Source of the DNA: Albimonas marina | GTDB lineage: Bacteria > Pseudomonadota > Alphaproteobacteria > Rhodobacterales > Rhodobacteraceae | Assembly: GCF_029223255.1 (NCBI RefSeq) | Contig: NZ_JARHUC010000008.1 | Span: forward strand, 186,001 to 250,000 | Direction of reading: 5' to 3' | Length of the DNA: 64,000 bases | In this document: positions 61,885 through 64,000 of the stretch, in pieces | Numbering within the stretch: the stretch's first letter is position 1 | Layout of the letters: each line of letters starts with the position of its first letter | Translations under genes and position numbers: made by a program | The notes under the pieces: generated by a model | What the model saw: only the letters and a program-made list of their open reading frames with translations | Told to the model about the DNA's origin: nothing | Databases searched by the model: none

Positions 61885-63513
61885 ATGCTGTCGATCAAGG
61901 ACCTGGCGGTCTCCTTCCGCACCCGGCGGGGCGAGGTCGAGGCGGTGCGGGGCGTGAGCTTCGAGGTGGCCGAGGGCGAGGTGCTGGGCATCGTGGGGGA
62001 GAGCGGCTCGGGCAAGTCCGTCACCTCCTACGCGCTGATGCGCATCCTCGACGCGGGCGGGCGGATCAAGGCGGGCGAGGCGGTCTATTCGGGCGTCGAC
62101 CTGCGCCGGGCGGACGAGCGGGAGATGCAGGGGCTGCGGGGGCGCGAGATTTCGATGATCTTCCAGAACCCGCGGGCGGCGCTGAACCCGATCCGCAAGG
62201 TCGGCCATCAGATCGAGGACGTGCTGCGCCGCCACGCGCGGGCGGACGCGCAGAACGCCAGGGCGAAGGCCATCGAGGCGATGGAGGCGGTCAGGATCAA
62301 CGACGCCGCCGCGCGCTACGACGCCTATCCGTTCGAGCTGTCGGGGGGCATGTGCCAGCGGATCGTCTGCGCCATCGCGCTGGCCTGCGACCCGCGGCTG
62401 CTGATCATGGACGAGCCGACCACGGGCCTCGACATCACCACCCAGAAGGCGGTGATGGAACTGGTCACGGAGCTGATCCGGGCGCGGTCGATGAGCGCCA
62501 TCCTGATCACCCACGACCTCGGCCTCGCCGCGCAGTACTGCGACCGGATCGTGGTGATGAAGGACGGCGCTGTGGTCGAGGCGGGCGATCCCGCGCGCCT
62601 GTTCGCGCGGCCCGCGCATCCCTACACCCGCAAGCTGGTGGACGCGACGCCGCGCGAGGGCGCCTCGATCCGCGAGCTGCTGCCGGCGGAGGCGCGCACG
62701 CCGGAACCTGCGAGGACCGTCTCGGAGGAGACGCTGCTGTCGGTGCGCGACCTGGCGAAGACCTATGCGGGCAAGTCGGGGCCGGTGCACGCGGTGAAGG
62801 GCGTGAGCTTCGACGTGAAGGCGGGCCAGTCGGTGGGGCTGGTGGGCGAGAGCGGATGCGGGAAGTCCACCACCTCCTCGATGGTGGTGCGGCTGCTGGA
62901 CCCGACCTCCGGCCGGATCCTGTTCCGGGGGGAGGACCTGGCGAAGCGGCCGGCGGCGGGCTTCGCGCGCGATCCGCTGCGCGCGAAGATCCAGATGGTG
63001 TTCCAGGACGCCACCGACAGCCTGAACCCGCGCCACACCTCCCGCCAGACCATCGCCGAGCCGTTGCGCGCGATGACGGACCTGCCCGCGAAGGCGCGGG
63101 CGGCGCGGGTCGAGGAGCTGGCCGACCTGGTGGGCCTGCCCCGGCCGCTGCTGGACCGGTTCCCCCACCAGCTGTCGGGCGGCCAGAAGGCGCGGGTGGG
63201 GATCGCGCGGGCGATCGCGGTGGACCCCGACTTCCTGGTGCTGGACGAGCCGACGGCGGCGCTGGACGTCTCGATCCAGGCGGTGGTGCTGAACCTGCTG
63301 GCGGACCTGCGGGCGCGGCTGGGGATGAGCTACCTGTTCGTCAGCCACGACCTGCACGTGGTGCGCCTGCTGTGCGATCACGTGGTGGTGATGAAGGGCG
63401 GCGAGATCGTCGAGCAGGGCCCGACCGAGCGGGTGATGACCGCCCCGGCCGACGCCTACACCGCCGAGCTGCTGGCCGCCGCCCCCCGGCCGCCCGCGCG
63501 CGACGCCGCCTGA
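61885..63513 (+). CDS. ABC transporter ATPase with two fused nucleotide-binding domains (DppD-DppF fusion)
   Basis: This 542-aa protein joins two Dpp-type ATPase domains. The first has Walker A GESGSGKS at 38-45, signature LSGGM near 152-156 and Walker B LLIMDEPTTGLD; the second has Walker A GESGCGKST at 321-329, signature LSGGQ at 430-434 and Walker B FLVLDEPTAALD. Both sets look active. It begins at ATG 61885 with SD AGGGGGGAGA, 14 bases after dppC. The fusion supplies both ATPases from one gene, a common alternative to separate dppD and dppF. It ends the importer operon. Confidence 0.93.
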   Translation: MLSIKDLAVSFRTRRGEVEAVRGVSFEVAEGEVLGIVGESGSGKSVTSYALMRILDAGGRIKAGEAVYSGVDLRRADEREMQGLRGREISMIFQNPRAALNPIRKVGHQIEDVLRRHARADAQNARAKAIEAMEAVRINDAAARYDAYPFELSGGMCQRIVCAIALACDPRLLIMDEPTTGLDITTQKAVMELVTELIRARSMSAILITHDLGLAAQYCDRIVVMKDGAVVEAGDPARLFARPAHPYTRKLVDATPREGASIRELLPAEARTPEPARTVSEETLLSVRDLAKTYAGKSGPVHAVKGVSFDVKAGQSVGLVGESGCGKSTTSSMVVRLLDPTSGRILFRGEDLAKRPAAGFARDPLRAKIQMVFQDATDSLNPRHTSRQTIAEPLRAMTDLPAKARAARVEELADLVGLPRPLLDRFPHQLSGGQKARVGIARAIAVDPDFLVLDEPTAALDVSIQAVVLNLLADLRARLGMSYLFVSHDLHVVRLLCDHVVVMKGGEIVEQGPTERVMTAPADAYTAELLAAAPRPPARDAA

Positions 63514-63566
63514 GGCGCAAGGCGCGCGGCTTCCATCGGGCGGAGGCCCGTCCCGTCCTGCGACGA

Positions 63567-63602
63567 CCCCCCGGCCGGACAGGCCGCGGAGGGGGGCGTT
63601 TC
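63567..63602 (+). terminator. Probable terminator of the ABC importer operon
   Basis: The stem CCCCCC/GGGGGG (63567-63572 with 63591-63596) and inner GGCC/GGCC (63573-63576 with 63582-63585) form a bulged hairpin. A short T-run (GCGTTT) follows about 55 bases after the operon's last stop. Confidence 0.45.
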
Positions 63603-63659
63603 CGGCTGCGTCGAGACAACATGGCGCGGGTCGGGCGCCGCGACGGCGGCCTGCGATTG

Positions 63660-63689
63660 TTGACGATTCGTAAGGTCGAAAGATAGGAT
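63660..63689 (+). promoter_or_regulatory. Candidate sigma70-like promoter upstream of the FG-GAP gene
   Basis: TTGACG (63660-63665) matches the -35 consensus at five of six bases. With an 18-base spacer, TAGGAT (63684-63689) matches the -10 at four of six. The surroundings are AT-rich in contrast to the rest of the window. It would leave an approximately 105-base leader. Confidence 0.5.
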
Positions 63690-63799
63690 TGGGTTGAAAG
63701 TTAAGCAAAATCGTCGATCGACCGCCTCAAGATGCGGTTCAGCGCAGAGCCGCAGTCTCCTGCGCTCAGACGATTGCGGCGTCCAAACTGGGGGCACTC

Positions 63800-64000
63800 A
63801 TGACGAGCTTCGTCAACAAAACGAGCGTGTACTTCCCGACGTACATCAACATCACTCAGACCTATGGCGTCAGCTTCTTCGACGTCAACGGGGACGGGTG
63901 GCTCGACATCTACCTCAACCACCATGACGCGCAGCCGGATGCGTTCATGCTGTCGACGGGCATGGGCACCTGGACGACGCAGGAGCTGTACCAGCACTAC
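63800..64000 (+). CDS. FG-GAP/VCBS-type repeat protein, N-terminal fragment (runs off right edge)
   Basis: The open frame begins at ATG 63800 after a G-run SD and remains open for 67 codons to the window's end. It lacks a Sec signal at the very start. Residues 27-38 (FFDVNGDGWLDIYL) hold the DxNGDGxxD calcium loop of FG-GAP/VCBS repeats, as in integrin-like and ASPIC/UnbV proteins. Such repeats occur in extracellular or cell-surface proteins. The true length and function cannot be judged from this fragment. Confidence 0.7.
   Translation, partial: MTSFVNKTSVYFPTYINITQTYGVSFFDVNGDGWLDIYLNHHDAQPDAFMLSTGMGTWTTQELYQHY

Larger units (their letters stand above)
63514..63799. other. Intergenic region between importer and FG-GAP gene
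   Basis: Near the left end lies an imperfect hairpin (63567-63596: CCCCCCGGCC with GGCC and GGGGGG, five-base bulge) followed by GCGTTT, a likely terminator of the importer operon. The rightmost 140 bases are AT-richer and contain the promoter candidate at 63660-63689. No gene is supported. Confidence 0.5.

Overview
The window is very GC-rich, with almost every third codon position G or C, and is densely packed with bacterial genes. Shine-Dalgarno sites of the GGAGG type, occasional GTG/TTG starts, TRAP and Dpp-type transporters, and the gene content fit an alphaproteobacterium, probably of the Rhodobacterales. That placement is an inference; there is no rRNA gene here to confirm it. I saw no tRNA, rRNA, CRISPR array or insertion sequence.

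Layout. (1) 1-13910, minus: the first ~4,636 residues of a giant repetitive surface/secreted protein with an N-terminal LEPR-XLL motif; it runs off the left edge. (2) 14344-20334: a catabolic-looking set made of an SDR dehydrogenase, an uncharacterised 347-aa protein, a Baeyer-Villiger-type flavin monooxygenase, an acyl-CoA dehydrogenase and a quinone-oxidoreductase-like protein. (3) 20824-30804, plus: an acetate/short organic acid module with acetyl-CoA synthetase, adenylate kinase, a two-subunit sodium:solute symporter, a cNMP-CBS-DUF294 signalling protein, a small membrane protein, a lone receiver protein, and a membrane sensor that looks like a dead histidine kinase fused to a DEDDh exonuclease. 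(4) 31183-34746: a YghU-type glutathione transferase and a PAS-GGDEF-EAL protein. (5) 34757-37949, minus: an arsenate-resistance operon with an ArsR-ArsC fusion, an arsenate-linked GAPDH and ArsJ. (6) 38065-46307: a GntR regulator divergent from a TRAP transporter with two tandem substrate-binding proteins, followed by tartrate/D-malate dehydrogenase and glycerate kinase. (7) 46341-52333, minus: a MalT-type regulator and a second TRAP operon. (8) 52471-58144: a large KAP-type P-loop NTPase, an FAH-family hydrolase, a LysR regulator and a small membrane protein. (9) 58316-63513: a Dpp/Opp-type ABC importer with a Tat-exported binding protein and a fused double ATPase. (10) From 63800: the start of an FG-GAP/VCBS-type protein that runs off the right edge.

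How the genes work together. Most of the window serves uptake and oxidation of small organic acids. Acetate is activated by Acs, and the AMP formed is recycled by the adjacent adenylate kinase. A TRAP system feeds a hydroxy-dicarboxylate into a TtuC/TtuD-like route to phosphoglycerate. The arsenic operon is the ArsJ type: GAPDH would make 1-arseno-3-phosphoglycerate, ArsJ would export it, and the ArsC moiety offers the reductive route. The items most worth follow-up are the pseudo-kinase/exonuclease fusion, the ArsR-ArsC fusion with a possible internal restart, the higher-order repeat of the giant protein, and several perfect inverted repeats in intergenic spaces.
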